DNA of 64,000 nucleotides, from positions 19,345,001 through 19,409,000 of the forward strand of contig NC_088347.1 of assembly GCF_036884655.1 (NCBI RefSeq), in the 5' to 3' direction. The stretch is from Musa acuminata AAA Group. Its lineage: Eukaryota; Streptophyta; Magnoliopsida; Zingiberales; Musaceae. The notes beneath the pieces are model-generated. The model was not told the origin of the DNA. It saw only the letters and a list, made by a program, of their open reading frames with translations, and ran no database searches. Below, piece by piece: positions 62,466 through 64,000 of this stretch; the stretch's first letter is position 1, and the number at the start of each line of letters is the position of its first letter. The translations under genes and the position numbers were made by a program.

Positions 62466-64000
62466 AGTGAGCTTCCATTGTCAAATCTTACTGAAAGAAA
62501 GCCTCCACAGGATGGGAAATGAGTTGTCTGCAGTACTCGGGCTGGCTGTGTTCTCTCACCCCGGCCAAAAAGACTGCAGCTTTCTTCCACCCACCCACCC
62601 ACCCACCCACCTCCCTCTCCCCTCCCCTCCCTGGAGGACAGGAATAAAAGAAGAGAGAAGGAAGAAAGAAAAGCTACAGCTATTTTTGGGCGTAAAGTTC
62701 GGGTGTGACTTGCAATCCAGCTGATGCCCACATGGGAGGGAGGTTGGTTTGGCTCCTCCAGAAAACTTTCTCACCTTTTTCTAGTTAATGTTGTGCTCTG
62801 GTTACCCAAAAAAGTTGTTCCATTGGGTACCAACTCTTCTGGTCAATCAATAACAGAGAAAGCATCCACAGGAACTCCTCTTCTCCAATCCGTCGTCGAA
62901 GAGTATGTGGCTGCCAGGTGTAATGCTGACCATGAGAAGGGACCGGAAAGGTGAGAGATGGGAATCACCTTAAAGAATTCGATTGGTTTCATAGAACCAA
63001 AACAGAGTGGAGAGGGGGGTTTTTAACTCCATAATTGTTTTTATTTCTGGTCTGACCATTCATGTTCCTGAATTATATATATGTACTGGAAGTAGGCCTT
63101 TCTACAGGATCTGGACAATGACTAGTAAGTAATCTTACGCTCTGTAAATCCTTGCCTAGATCTGGCACAGTGCTGCTTCTCTTGGCATTTTACTCTTATG
63201 ATTGTTGCTCTTGTTAGCTTTTATCCCTTCTGATAGCTCTAGTTTCTGCAGCTGGGAGTGGTGGTGCCAAGGACACAGACTGACATCGTCACATGGTGCT
63301 GAATCAGTGGAGAGGCTTTGGTGGGGTTGGGGGATCCAGCTCAATCATGGCACCTTGGAGGAGCAGTATCTCTGCCTGTGAGGTATATCTCCACTACCTT
63401 GTTGATTCATTATGGCATGAAACTCCCACTAGCAAAAGGATTCCATGGATGGAGCCACCTCTCCATGCAGAAGCTTTTCGGAGAAATCTGAAACTTTCCA
63501 TCCTTTTTCTCTCGTTAAAGGGGGAAGAGAGGTAAGAAAAGGTATGAAAGGAGGTCAGTGATACAGATAACAAAAAAGTGATGCGAGAGCAGAAGCAGAA
63601 CGAGAGAGAGAGAGAGAGAGAGAGAGACGCCAATAATGCAGGCAATTTGATTCTGAACTTGTGGCGAGCCTTGTTCTCTTGTCGAGATAGCTGTGTCTGG
63701 ATCTACGAGTTGGATAGGTAGATGGATGACGATAAGTAAGTCATGTGATCTATGAGAGTGTATATGATGATCCCATAGATAATTGCTGATAGCAAGAGTC
63801 ACTGATGGCGACTCTGAGACCACCACTTTTGGAGTCCAGCAAGAGAAAAGATACCCCACTAGCTTAGCTTGGGGTTCGGCAGGCATTGTTCGGTGCCCTC
63901 CGATGCTCTGAGCAAGACACAGATGGTCTTCATCTTTCAGGTTGACAAAGAAGGGACAACCTCGAACCCAATCCTGGCATCTTTTCGAGTGTTAGGTAGG
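61545..64000. other. NCA1 3' flank and intergenic DNA to the right edge
   Basis: The first few hundred bases are the probable 3' untranslated region. Microsatellites: GA at 62,438-62,465, CCCA at 62,587-62,612, GA at 63,602-63,627. Short open frames on both strands near 62,700-63,900 carry no domain I recognise; a gene starting beyond the edge cannot be excluded. Confidence 0.5.

Noticed and set aside
63515..63886. 123-codon minus-strand open frame near the right edge
   Set aside because: Contains a microsatellite-derived serine-leucine run and no recognisable domain; splice borders were not found.

Overview
This window is nuclear DNA of a flowering plant. It has spliced housekeeping and transcription-factor genes in AT-rich DNA with many LTR retrotransposons and microsatellites. 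GC-rich exons in the transcription-factor genes, and the overall style of the genes and elements, suggest a monocot, possibly of the banana order. That placement is an inference from memory of similar sequences and was not tested.

Layout, left to right. 1-2,981: the 5' end of a minus-strand Ty1-copia element (LTR, primer-binding site, a 2 kb repeat-rich leader, then gag leaving the left edge). 3,197-3,630: a broken RING-finger gene fragment. 4,846-8,190 (-): cytosolic pyruvate kinase, three coding exons. 10,476-21,486 (-): glucosidase II beta subunit, 17 coding exons ending in HDEL; its largest intron holds a terminal-inverted-repeat element and a solo LTR. 23,395-24,814 (-): a WOX11/12-type homeobox gene with an 18-nt last coding exon. 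26,160-30,920 (-): a decayed copia element. 32,880-33,745: a possible RNase H-like relic next to a tandem duplication. 36,030-37,614: an LTR remnant. 38,311-39,595 (+): an R2R3-MYB gene. 41,244-48,290 (-): a possible unrecognised spliced gene interrupted by a 4.3 kb Ty3-gypsy derivative. That derivative has a 16-unit tandem array inside gag and part of a second LTR element inside it. 50,812-51,979 (-): a NAC gene. 58,291-61,544 (+): NCA1, with its promoter near 55,490.

The genes do not form a functional cluster. Pyruvate kinase serves glycolysis, glucosidase II beta serves N-glycoprotein folding in the ER, NCA1 supports catalase activity, and WOX, MYB and NAC are developmental or stress regulators. 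For the main genes the exon joins were worked out by hand. Each join uses GT-AG borders and keeps one reading frame from ATG to stop. No clear new biological system was found. The most unusual items are the gag-embedded array, the CAG-to-TAG stop pattern in the retroelements, the TE-loaded intron and the unidentified split gene.
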